In this document: piece after piece, positions 1 to 8,264 of the stretch | Layout: every line of letters begins with the position of its first letter | Position numbering within the stretch: the first letter of the stretch is position 1 | Assembly (NCBI GenBank): GCA_965656785.1 | Contig: CBFHLY010000003.1 | Coordinates: 66,194-130,193, forward strand | DNA: 64,000 nt | Direction: 5' to 3' | Source of the DNA: JALQTD01 sp965656785 | Lineage (GTDB): Bacteria > Bacteroidota > Bacteroidia > Flavobacteriales_D > Sanyastnellaceae | Made by a program: the position numbers and the translations under genes | Notes under the pieces: generated by a model | Told to the model about the DNA's origin: nothing | Seen by the model: the letters and a program-made list of their open reading frames with translations, nothing else | Database searches by the model: none

Positions 1-2
1 CA

Positions 3-1592
3 TTCACCGTGCCCGTGCGCGAGAACTACTTTGAAATCTCAAAGCAACTCGAGATCCTCAACGCGCTGTTTCGCGAGCTGAACATCCACTACGTCGATGA
101 AATCCAGCCCGGAGCCCTGATGGAGACGGGCATCGAATCCATGGTGTCCAGCTTGGACCCCTATACGGTGTACTACCCCGAATCGCGGGTGGAAGATTTG
201 CGTTTCATGACCACCGGTGAGTACGGAGGCGTCGGCGCCACGATTTATGAAATCAATGGGGCGCTGACCGTGACGGACATGCTGCCCGGCTATCCCGCAG
301 AGCGCGGCGGATTGCACATCGGAGACGTCATCACCTTTGTGGACGGACGCGACATTCGGGAACTGGACGAACAGTTCGCGTTGGACTTGCTTGACGGAGC
401 CACGGGTTCGACGTTGACGCTTCGCGTGGAGCGATTGGGCCAAAACGAGCCCCTCGACTTCACCTTCACCCGCGAAAAAATCGAAGTGCCCGCCGTTCCC
501 TATTCGGGACTTGTGGCGGACAGCGTGGGGTACATCGCGTTTTCCCGCTTCACACGGGGCGGGGCGGCGGAAGTGCGCCTCGCGTACAAGCAACTCAAAG
601 ACTCCCTCGGAATCAAGGCGCTCGTCCTCGATCTGCGCAGCAACGGAGGCGGCTTGCTCCACGAAGCCGTTGCACTCGTGAACCTGTTCATCGACAAGGA
701 CCTGCCGGTCGTGGACACCCGCGGGAAGGACCCCGGTCGCGACCAGCACTACAAGACCATGGGACCGGCCTTTGACGGGGAGATTCCGCTCGCCGTCCTC
801 ATCGACGGCCAGTCCGCCTCGGCCAGCGAGATCGTCGCGGGAACGCTACAGGATTATGACCGTGCCGTCATCGTTGGACAACAAAGCTTCGGCAAAGGCT
901 TGGTACAACAGACCAAGGATTTGGCCTATGGAACCCGGCTGAAAGTCACGGTCAGCAAGTATTACACGCCGAGCGGACGCTGCATTCAACGGCTCGATTA
1001 CGGGGCTGGCGAAGACCACGGACAAGCCATTCCCGATTCGCTCATCAAGACCTTCACCACCCGCAACGGTCGAACGGTGCGCGATGGCCAGGGCATCGAC
1101 CCCGATGTCGAAGTGCCGATCAAGGAAATGAGCTACGTGCACCTCGGGCTGCTTGACGAAGGCATATTCTTTGACTTCGGCACGCGATGGGCGGCCACCC
1201 ACGACACGCTCGTGCTGGACGGTTGGGAGTTGAGCGAGGCGGATTGGGAGGCGTTCGTTGCGTTTGCGGAGGAGCGGCCGTTGGCGTACCGATCGGAGAC
1301 TCAGGAACGGTTTGAGGCGTTGAAGGCGCAGGCGCGGAAGGAGCGGCTGTTCGACGCGGATTCGACCTCCTTTGTGGCCTTGGAGCGGTTGGTGAAGCCG
1401 GACGTGCGGCGGGATTTGGAGCGGTTTAAAGACGAGTTGGTCGAGAGCTTGGAGCTCGAATTGGTCAGCCGCATGCAGCCGATGGAAGTGGTTTACCGGT
1501 GGTCGCAGCAGGAGGATGCGGAATTGAACCAAGCGTTGGAACTGCTGCAAACGGGGGCATACGAAGCGGTGCTCGCGGGACCCGGAAAGTGA
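3..1592 (+). CDS. S41 family C-terminal processing protease (5' end cut by window)
   Basis: This is a periplasmic serine protease of the Tsp/CtpA type, which cleaves proteins near their C termini. The reading frame is open to the left edge, so the true start and the signal or anchor segment lie outside; the GTG at 9 is only the first possible in-window start. Counting from that GTG, a PDZ domain covers about residues 72-145 and the protease core follows. The SASASE motif carries the probable nucleophile Ser271, and SFGKG carries the general base Lys296; the 25-residue spacing equals that of known CtpA enzymes. About 200 further residues follow the core, as is common in Bacteroidota S41 proteins. 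The stop codon overlaps the next gene as TGATG, so the two are probably translated together. Family assignment is firm; the substrate is unknown. Confidence 0.93.
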   Translation, partial: FTVPVRENYFEISKQLEILNALFRELNIHYVDEIQPGALMETGIESMVSSLDPYTVYYPESRVEDLRFMTTGEYGGVGATIYEINGALTVTDMLPGYPAERGGLHIGDVITFVDGRDIRELDEQFALDLLDGATGSTLTLRVERLGQNEPLDFTFTREKIEVPAVPYSGLVADSVGYIAFSRFTRGGAAEVRLAYKQLKDSLGIKALVLDLRSNGGGLLHEAVALVNLFIDKDLPVVDTRGKDPGRDQHYKTMGPAFDGEIPLAVLIDGQSASASEIVAGTLQDYDRAVIVGQQSFGKGLVQQTKDLAYGTRLKVTVSKYYTPSGRCIQRLDYGAGEDHGQAIPDSLIKTFTTRNGRTVRDGQGIDPDVEVPIKEMSYVHLGLLDEGIFFDFGTRWAATHDTLVLDGWELSEADWEAFVAFAEERPLAYRSETQERFEALKAQARKERLFDADSTSFVALERLVKPDVRRDLERFKDELVESLELELVSRMQPMEVVYRWSQQEDAELNQALELLQTGAYEAVLAGPGK

Positions 1593-3136
1593 TGGCGGCG
1601 AAGGAATGGGTGCAGCGCCTGTATGCAGCAGGCATCGGGGTGACGCTGTTTGGCCTTCCTTTTTCGAACTGGTTGATGTCCCAAGGGGCGTTATTGTGCG
1701 CGCTAGCCTGGGGAGTGGACCGGGCGGTCAATGGGCCGTTGTTTCGCGGGAGAGCATGGCGCTTTTATCGCCTTCAAGCCCCGTTGCTCGCCACGGTGGC
1801 GCTTTGGGCGTGGCATGCGCTCGGGGTGTTGTGGTCGGAGGATGTTGCTGACGGGCTGAACGTGTTGCGCATCAAAGCCCCGCTGCTCGTGTTTCCGTTG
1901 GTGCTTATCACCGGACGTTGGGAGCGCGAGCGCGTGTTTCGGTGGTTGCCGTGGGCGTGGTGGGCCGCGCTCGTGGCCGGAGGCTTGGCCGTGTTGGGTC
2001 AGGGACTCCGCAGCGAGGGCACGTTGGCGCCGCGGGATTGGTCGCCGTTCACGTCGCACATTCGGCTGAGCTTGTTCCTCGCATTTGGCATCGCATGGAG
2101 CTGGGGCCAAACCCTGCAACGCCGATCCCCGCTGCTTCCGGCCTTCCTCTTGCTCGGCTTGGGGGCCGCGGTGATTTGGAAAACGGCGGCGCTGACGGGG
2201 GCGTTGCTGTTGCCCGTTGTGGGTCTGCTGCTCGCGTTGTGGGTGGGATTCGAGCGGTTTGGGGTGCCGTTGGCGTGGTCCCGGCGCGGGGCGGCGGGAG
2301 CGGTGGCGATCGGCCTGGTTTTGGCGGTGTTGGGCGCGTGGAACCTCCGGGGGGTGACGCCGGATGAGACCGAGTTGCCAACGCATTCGGAAGCGGGAAC
2401 GCCTTACGCGCACTATCCCGACCGGACGCTTCGGGAAGGCGATGAATTCGTGTGGGTGAAGTTGGCGGAACGCGAGATGCGGGCGGAGTGGAATGCGCGG
2501 AGTGCGCTGGCGTTCGATGGGGCGGATGGCCGCGGGCAGGAGCTGAAGATGACCCTGATCCGGTACTTGACTTCGTTGGGGTTGCCGAAGGACTCGGCGG
2601 GGATTGCGGCACTTTCTCCAGCCCAAATCGCGCACGTCGAAGCCGGAATCCCCACCCGATTTGAGCTCGAACACACCGGCCTGCGGAGGCGTTGGGACGT
2701 GCTAAAATTCGAGGTCATGAACGCCCGGGATGGGGGCAATCCGTCGGGGCACAGCGTAGTGCAGCGCCTCCACTTCATGGAAGCGGCGGGCTGGATCCAA
2801 CGGCGTGCACCGATTTGGGGGGTCGGCACGGGGGACCTGAACCGCGAGTTTGCTGCGGCCTATGCGGCCTTGGACTCGCCACTCGCACCGGAATTTCAAC
2901 TTCGAGCACACAACCAATACGTGTCGTTTTTGCTCGCGGGCGGCCCCTTGGCCCTCGTGCTGTGGGTGGCCGTGCTCGTGCTCAGCGCACGGGGGGTGCC
3001 GCCCGAACAGCGCGTCCCCGCTTGGATGTTCCTGGCCATCCTCGCCCTGTCTTGCCTGACCGAAGACACGCTGGAAACCCAAGCCGGCGTAACCTTTGCG
3101 GGGTTGTTCCTGGGATTATTTGGCCTGCGCCGCTGA
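1592..3136 (+). CDS. O-antigen ligase-like polytopic membrane protein
   Basis: This 514-residue inner-membrane protein resembles the WaaL/Wzy superfamily, which polymerises O-antigen or ligates it to lipid A-core. About ten hydrophobic segments are visible, six or so before residue 260 and several more after 430. They are separated by a large hydrophilic loop (about 260-430) that would lie in the periplasm, as in the family. The motif RAHNQYVSFLLAGG near residue 440 matches the conserved H-N-x-[YF] region of O-antigen ligases. I chose the ATG at 1592 because it overlaps the upstream stop (TGATG); an earlier in-frame start would lie inside the protease gene. The 3' end overlaps the opposing glycosyltransferase gene by 21 bp. 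Whether it acts as ligase or polymerase cannot be told from sequence. Confidence 0.82.
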   Translation: MAAKEWVQRLYAAGIGVTLFGLPFSNWLMSQGALLCALAWGVDRAVNGPLFRGRAWRFYRLQAPLLATVALWAWHALGVLWSEDVADGLNVLRIKAPLLVFPLVLITGRWERERVFRWLPWAWWAALVAGGLAVLGQGLRSEGTLAPRDWSPFTSHIRLSLFLAFGIAWSWGQTLQRRSPLLPAFLLLGLGAAVIWKTAALTGALLLPVVGLLLALWVGFERFGVPLAWSRRGAAGAVAIGLVLAVLGAWNLRGVTPDETELPTHSEAGTPYAHYPDRTLREGDEFVWVKLAEREMRAEWNARSALAFDGADGRGQELKMTLIRYLTSLGLPKDSAGIAALSPAQIAHVEAGIPTRFELEHTGLRRRWDVLKFEVMNARDGGNPSGHSVVQRLHFMEAAGWIQRRAPIWGVGTGDLNREFAAAYAALDSPLAPEFQLRAHNQYVSFLLAGGPLALVLWVAVLVLSARGVPPEQRVPAWMFLAILALSCLTEDTLETQAGVTFAGLFLGLFGLRR

Positions 3137-4891
3137 CACCACCGCTTCCACAGAAACGTCCAGTCCGCCATCCGCCGCCAGTTGCGATGCCGTGAGCACC
3201 GTCACGTGCGCGCCCAGCGGACGCCAGCGCTCCGGCCAAACCGGCGCTTCCGTCCCATACAATCCGACCACCCGCGTCCCCAGCGCCGCCGCCAAATGCA
3301 GCGGCCCGGTGCTGCTCGCCACCACGCAATCCACCGCGCTGAGCAATGCCAACAACTCCTCCAACGTGCACCGACCCGTCGCATCCACCACCGAGGTGCC
3401 CTTCAACTCGGACCACAATGGTCCCATCCGCTCACCCTCGGCCTGGGTGCCGGTAATGAGCACGTGGTGGGAGGCGGACAAGGTTTGGGCCAACAACGCG
3501 TAGCGCGCCCACGACCAATTGTTCGCACTCCCACGCGAACCCGGATGCACCACCACCATGGGCCGTCCATCGGAGGGCAACAGCCCGTCCGGCACCCGCA
3601 CCCGCGCCTCCAACCGAACAAGCGGCGCCAGCACCTCCGGGCGATCCTCCGGCAAACGCCGACCCGGTCGGGCCAAACCAGGCACCAACCGCACGGGCTC
3701 CAACAACCGCAACCCATGCCACGCCTCGTGGTGCCCCGATCGCTTGCGCCCTTCCCAAACCCGATGCGTCATCGCCGCCACCACGTGCCACCGCCGACCC
3801 GTCCCCACCCGCACCGGCACCCGCCTCCGCAACGCCGCCACCACCTCCCGATCCGGGAACGCAAACACCGCCACCTCGCACTCCGCCGCCTCATCCACCC
3901 AACCGGCCGCCCCCTTCACCACCACCCGGTCCACATCCGGACACGCCCGCGCCACCGACTCCGCATAGCCCGCCACACACATCACCACCTCCACCCCCGG
4001 CGCCTCCCGCTTCAACCACCCCGCCATCGCCAACGTCACCACCACATCCCCCAAGGCATCCGTCCGCACCACGAGCACCCGCTCCACACGCCCCGCCGGC
4101 AACCGCCGCACCGCCCGCCCCCGATTGCGCGCCTTCCGGTACTTCTCCCACGTCGCAAAGGCACTCCACCGCGCAATCTCCCAGCCGGCCTTCCCGTCCC
4201 GCCATCCCCCGCGCAGCAAATAATTCTTCCCCCACTGAAACGCCACCTTCCCGAGGATGATCGGCCAACTCAACACCCGAGCAGCCGGAGCGGCGATGTC
4301 GGAGAAAAACTGGATTTGGTTCAAATGATCCTGGCGCGTGTAATACGAATAGTGGAGCAGGTCCCCCTTCAGCCGGTCCACGCGCCCCTGCGCCTCCAAG
4401 CGATCATGCGGATTCTCACCCGCCCACGTCCCCTGCCCCGCACGCCAAAGCCGCACCTTGCGATCCGGATACCACCCCGAATGCCGCACCCAATGCCCGC
4501 AATAATTCGTCAGCCGGTTCACAGCGTAGGCTTGGGCGCGCGCCGAATCGGGCACATCGCGCCACGCGAGCAACGCCGCCTGCAAGGCGTCCGACAGGGC
4601 CTCGTCGGCGTCCAGGCTCAAGATCCACGATCCATGCGCTTGGCCTTGGGCCCAATTCTTCTGTTCGATGTGGCCTTCGAAATCGTGGTGCAGCACGCGC
4701 GCACCCGCCGCTGTGGCAAGTTCCACGGTCCGATCCGTGGACCCGCTGTCCACCACAACGACCTCGTCGACCACCTCACCCAACCGCAAGGAAGCGAGGC
4801 AGCGCGGCAAATTGCGCTCTTCGTTGAAGGCGATGACCACTGCTGAAACCAGCGGCTTCTTCGGAGCGGACGCGCGATTTTCAACGGGCAT
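3116..4891 (-). CDS. Fused GT2 and GT9 (heptosyltransferase-like) glycosyltransferase
   Basis: Two complete glycosyltransferase domains lie in one 591-residue chain. Residues 13-260 are a family 2 enzyme of the WaaE/KdtX type: the nucleotide-sugar site starts at VVIAFNEERNLPRC, followed by VVDSGSTDRT and the metal-binding DADE at 94-97. Residues 268-591 are a family 9 enzyme related to LPS heptosyltransferases: VLVVRTDALGDVVVTLAM opens the N-lobe, and HPGSRGSANNWSW with the later STGPLHLAAALG form the donor-binding lobe. In most Bacteroidota I know these are separate neighbouring genes, so this is a natural fusion. A role in LPS core or O-antigen assembly fits the convergent O-antigen-ligase-like gene. 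The exact sugars are unknown. The coding strand is extremely G-rich in the GT9 half. Confidence 0.88.
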   Translation of the reverse strand: MPVENRASAPKKPLVSAVVIAFNEERNLPRCLASLRLGEVVDEVVVVDSGSTDRTVELATAAGARVLHHDFEGHIEQKNWAQGQAHGSWILSLDADEALSDALQAALLAWRDVPDSARAQAYAVNRLTNYCGHWVRHSGWYPDRKVRLWRAGQGTWAGENPHDRLEAQGRVDRLKGDLLHYSYYTRQDHLNQIQFFSDIAAPAARVLSWPIILGKVAFQWGKNYLLRGGWRDGKAGWEIARWSAFATWEKYRKARNRGRAVRRLPAGRVERVLVVRTDALGDVVVTLAMAGWLKREAPGVEVVMCVAGYAESVARACPDVDRVVVKGAAGWVDEAAECEVAVFAFPDREVVAALRRRVPVRVGTGRRWHVVAAMTHRVWEGRKRSGHHEAWHGLRLLEPVRLVPGLARPGRRLPEDRPEVLAPLVRLEARVRVPDGLLPSDGRPMVVVHPGSRGSANNWSWARYALLAQTLSASHHVLITGTQAEGERMGPLWSELKGTSVVDATGRCTLEELLALLSAVDCVVASSTGPLHLAAALGTRVVGLYGTEAPVWPERWRPLGAHVTVLTASQLAADGGLDVSVEAVVSAAQAK

Positions 4892-4914
4892 GACCGCGAA
4901 GGTACGTCCTGTGG

Positions 4915-4945
4915 TTGCACCCGGTGGGGTTGCGCGCTAATTTCG
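4915..4945 (+). promoter_or_regulatory. Bacteroidota-type promoter of purD
   Basis: TTG at 4915-4917 and TAATTTCG at 4938-4945 are separated by 20 bases, matching the Bacteroidota primary sigma-factor consensus TTG-N17..23-TAnnTTTG. The -7 box ends four bases before the purD ATG, so the predicted transcript starts at or next to the start codon. Confidence 0.6.
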
Positions 4946-4949
4946 CGGC

Positions 4950-6236
4950 ATGAATGTACTGCTCATTGGAAGCGGCGGGCGGGAGCACGCCTTGGCTTGG
5001 AAGTTGCACCAAAGCTCCTTGCTGACTTCCCTCCACATCGCCCCTGGGAATGCCGGAATGGCCGGATTGGGAACGCTTGCCGACCTCGACCCCATGGACT
5101 TTGCTGCGGTGGAGCGGTACGTGAAGCGCAACGACATCCACCAGGTGGTGGTGGGACCCGAAGGGCCGCTGGTGGCGGGCTTGGCGGATTACTTGCTCGA
5201 CTCGGATAAAATCGACGTGCAAGTCGTGGGGCCGCGCGCCGCAGGTGCGCAGCTCGAAGGCAGCAAGGAGTTTGCGAAGCAATTCATGAAGCGGCACAAC
5301 ATTCCCACGGCGCGATACGGCAGCTTCACGGGAGAGCAGCTCGATGCCGCCATCGCCTTCCTCGACGAATTCGAAGCCCCGTATGTGCTGAAAGCCGACG
5401 GCTTGGCTGCGGGAAAGGGCGTCATCATCACCTCATCGCGCGAGGAGGCAGAGGCCACGTTGAAGGACATGCTGAGCGGAACGTCCTTTGGCGATGCCGG
5501 TCGCCGCGTGGTCATTGAAGAATTCTTGGACGGCATCGAGGTGAGTTTGTTCTGTGTGACGGATGGCCACCACTTCAAGATGCTGCCTTCGGCCAAGGAC
5601 TACAAGCGCGTCGGCGAAGGCGACACCGGACCCAATACGGGCGGCATGGGCGCCATCTCTCCGGTTCCCTTCGTCAGCCCCGAGTTCCAGGAGAAGGCGA
5701 TGAACCAAATCGTCATTCCCACCATCAAAGGCCTTGAGAAGGACGGCATCCCCTATTGCGGGTTCGTGTTCTTCGGGCTCATCAAGGTGGGCGGGGATCC
5801 CTTTGTCATTGAATACAACTGCCGGTTGGGCGATCCGGAAACGGAAGTGATTTTGCCGCGGGTTCAGAGTGACCTGTTGCACGTGTTCGATAGCCTGTGC
5901 ACGGGCATGCTCACGGAAGTGGATGTGGTCATCGAGGAGCGGGCGGCCAGCACGGTCATCCTGGCGTCGGGCGGTTACCCCGGCGCGTACGAAAAGGGAA
6001 TGGAAATCGAAGGGCTAGACGCGTTGAACGGCATCGACGGCATGGTGTTCCACGCGGGGACGAAAGAAGTCCGGCGCAAGGTGCTCAGCAACGGGGGGCG
6101 GGTGTTGGCGTTGACGGGATTTGGCCTCGACCTCGAATCGGCCCTCAAGAACAGCTACCAACTCGCTGCGCGGGTGAACTTCGACGGCGCATTCTGCCGC
6201 AACGACATCGGCGCCGACGTGATGGAGTCCATTTGA
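4950..6236 (+). CDS. purD: Phosphoribosylamine-glycine ligase (GAR synthetase)
   Basis: PurD joins glycine to 5-phosphoribosylamine using ATP, the second step of purine synthesis. The 428-residue length is normal for the family. The N-terminal domain begins MNVLLIGSGGREHALAW, the family hallmark. The ATP-grasp part shows VLKADGLAAGKGV and the loop KDYKRVGEGDTGPNTGGMG with the metal-binding end EYNCRLGDPE. The gene is monocistronic by position: a divergent glycosyltransferase lies 58 bp upstream and an opposing small gene downstream. It has its own promoter immediately before the ATG. The separate purQ lies 1.3 kb downstream, so two purine genes sit close without forming one operon. Confidence 0.97.
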   Translation: MNVLLIGSGGREHALAWKLHQSSLLTSLHIAPGNAGMAGLGTLADLDPMDFAAVERYVKRNDIHQVVVGPEGPLVAGLADYLLDSDKIDVQVVGPRAAGAQLEGSKEFAKQFMKRHNIPTARYGSFTGEQLDAAIAFLDEFEAPYVLKADGLAAGKGVIITSSREEAEATLKDMLSGTSFGDAGRRVVIEEFLDGIEVSLFCVTDGHHFKMLPSAKDYKRVGEGDTGPNTGGMGAISPVPFVSPEFQEKAMNQIVIPTIKGLEKDGIPYCGFVFFGLIKVGGDPFVIEYNCRLGDPETEVILPRVQSDLLHVFDSLCTGMLTEVDVVIEERAASTVILASGGYPGAYEKGMEIEGLDALNGIDGMVFHAGTKEVRRKVLSNGGRVLALTGFGLDLESALKNSYQLAARVNFDGAFCRNDIGADVMESI

Positions 6237-6245
6237 CCCGGGACC

Positions 6246-6275
6246 AAAAAAAAAGCGCCCCCCGAAGGAAGCGCT
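6246..6275 (-). terminator. Rho-independent terminator of the small membrane-protein gene
   Basis: Read on the minus strand, AGCGCTTCC, a TTCG loop and a G-rich arm ending GCGCT form a stable hairpin followed by an uninterrupted run of at least eight T. It lies about 28 bases after the stop of the gene at 6303-6491 and also separates it from the convergent purD. Confidence 0.8.
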
Positions 6276-6302
6276 CACAATGGGTTCAGAGCGAACCGGA
6301 CC

Positions 6303-6491
6303 TCACATGATGGTGCCGTCCTGCTTCGCCTTTTCCGTGTATTTCTTCTGCAAGCGCAACCAAAACGCCAAGCCCACGAAGCCGAGGGCGACGACCGCCG
6401 TGTTCATCGGCGATGCGATGGGAACCAACAGGTTTTCAAAGGTCCATTCAATGAACTTTGCGACCGGGGTGATGATTTCTTGCGTGTTCAT
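6303..6491 (-). CDS. Small single-span membrane protein (DUF6341-like)
   Basis: This 62-residue protein has one hydrophobic segment (about residues 28-46, PMNTAVVALGFVGLAFWL) followed by a basic, charged tail RLQKKYTEKAK. From memory it resembles the short DUF6341 proteins found in Flavobacteriia beside purD and a DUF6427 gene; I could not check this by search. The context here matches: purD is on one side and the polytopic DUF6427-like gene is divergent 33 bp away. A good terminator follows it, supporting that it is a real gene. The function is unknown. A minus-strand TATTTTTA box lies about 17 bases before the ATG and may be its promoter. Confidence 0.75.
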   Translation of the reverse strand: MNTQEIITPVAKFIEWTFENLLVPIASPMNTAVVALGFVGLAFWLRLQKKYTEKAKQDGTIM

Positions 6492-6524
6492 GCTGCGTAA
6501 ATTCGGCGTAAAAATACAACTTCC

Positions 6525-7445
6525 GTGCTAACCCTCCTCCGTTCGAATCAACCAATTGCGTGGATGGTCGTTCCCGTGACCGTGTTGATGGTGCTCGGCG
6601 CGGCGTTTTGGTGGGGCCATTGGGAAGTGGACCGGCTGGTGCAGTGGGGAACGGGCGCGCTGGTAGCCGCGGCGTTGGGGCACCTGATGTACCGGAGTTT
6701 CGATTATGCGGAGCGCGGGGACCCGGCGTTGGCTTGGGCGCTTGTGGGGTGCTTGGCGGCTGCGGAATGGGCGGGAACCGGAGGGGCGGCTTGGCGGTCG
6801 TGGAGCGCGTTGGCCACGGGGCTCGGGAGCGCGTGGTGGATGCTCGGCGTGCACCGGCAGCCGCGGGTGAGTGGACTGACCTTTCGAGTGGGCGCGCTGG
6901 CCGGGGTCGCGTGGTGGTTGGAGCCGAGCAGCTTCGGGGTGGCCTTGGCGGCCGCGGTGGTGCTGGCCAAAACCCGCACCTTCCTCCTCCGCGAATGGGT
7001 GCTCCTCGTGCTCGGCACCGCGTGGATTCCCGCAACGGCGTTCGTCCTGACCTGGAACGGCTGGCACCTGCCCGCGCGCGCTGAACAGCCCTGGGTGCTC
7101 CCCTCCTTGACCGAACAAGCATGGGCTGTCCTCGCCGCCCTCCTCACCGCGGCGGGATGGATCAGCGCGGCCCTTCAATCCCGCAGCGCGGGCATTCGAC
7201 GCAAGGCCGCCCGCCTCAACCTCGCCCTCCTGACGGGACTCTCCGCGATTTGGGCCCTCGCAACGGCGCCTGGACAGCCTCACACTTGGCGGCTGACGGC
7301 GGTGGCGGTCGCGTTCGCTTGGGTTTGGCTCGTACCCCCTTCCGAACGGGTGCACGGAGCCGAGCGGTGGATTCGGGGCGGCCTTTGGGCGCTGCTGCTC
7401 GCGGTTTGGCTCAGCGGAATCGCCCTCGCCCTCGTCCCTGCCTGA
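6525..7445 (+). CDS. Polytopic membrane protein (DUF6427-like)
   Basis: The product has 306 residues with about nine hydrophobic stretches and almost no soluble domain. The segment KTRTFLLREWVLLVLG near residue 150 recalls a conserved motif of Flavobacteriia DUF6427 proteins, which I assign from memory. Translation appears to begin at GTG 6525, the first start codon of the frame, giving MLTLLRSNQPIAW. It is divergent from the 62-residue membrane protein and lies 71 bp before purQ. In other Flavobacteriia this gene is linked to upp and purD, so a loose link to nucleotide metabolism is suggested, but no activity can be inferred. The coding strand changes sharply from G-ending to C-ending codons near 6965. 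Confidence 0.75.
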   Translation: MLTLLRSNQPIAWMVVPVTVLMVLGAAFWWGHWEVDRLVQWGTGALVAAALGHLMYRSFDYAERGDPALAWALVGCLAAAEWAGTGGAAWRSWSALATGLGSAWWMLGVHRQPRVSGLTFRVGALAGVAWWLEPSSFGVALAAAVVLAKTRTFLLREWVLLVLGTAWIPATAFVLTWNGWHLPARAEQPWVLPSLTEQAWAVLAALLTAAGWISAALQSRSAGIRRKAARLNLALLTGLSAIWALATAPGQPHTWRLTAVAVAFAWVWLVPPSERVHGAERWIRGGLWALLLAVWLSGIALALVPA

Positions 7446-7516
7446 GCGGGCACAACGTGTGGAAAATCCGCGAGAAAAAGCCCTCCATCCGATGGAAAAT
7501 TGCCGAACTTCGCACC

Positions 7517-8209
<693 letters not shown>

Positions 8210-8252
8210 CACGAATTTCCGGTTCGGGCAATGCCATGAACCAAAGAGCGTT

Positions 8253-8260
8253 TAGTTTTG
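8253..8260 (+). promoter_or_regulatory. -7 promoter box of dxs
   Basis: TAGTTTTG matches TAnnTTTG exactly and ends four bases before the ATG at 8265. No clear -33 TTG was found at the usual distance. It supports 8265, not the later ATG at 8295, as the dxs start. Confidence 0.5.
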
Positions 8261-8264
8261 TTGA

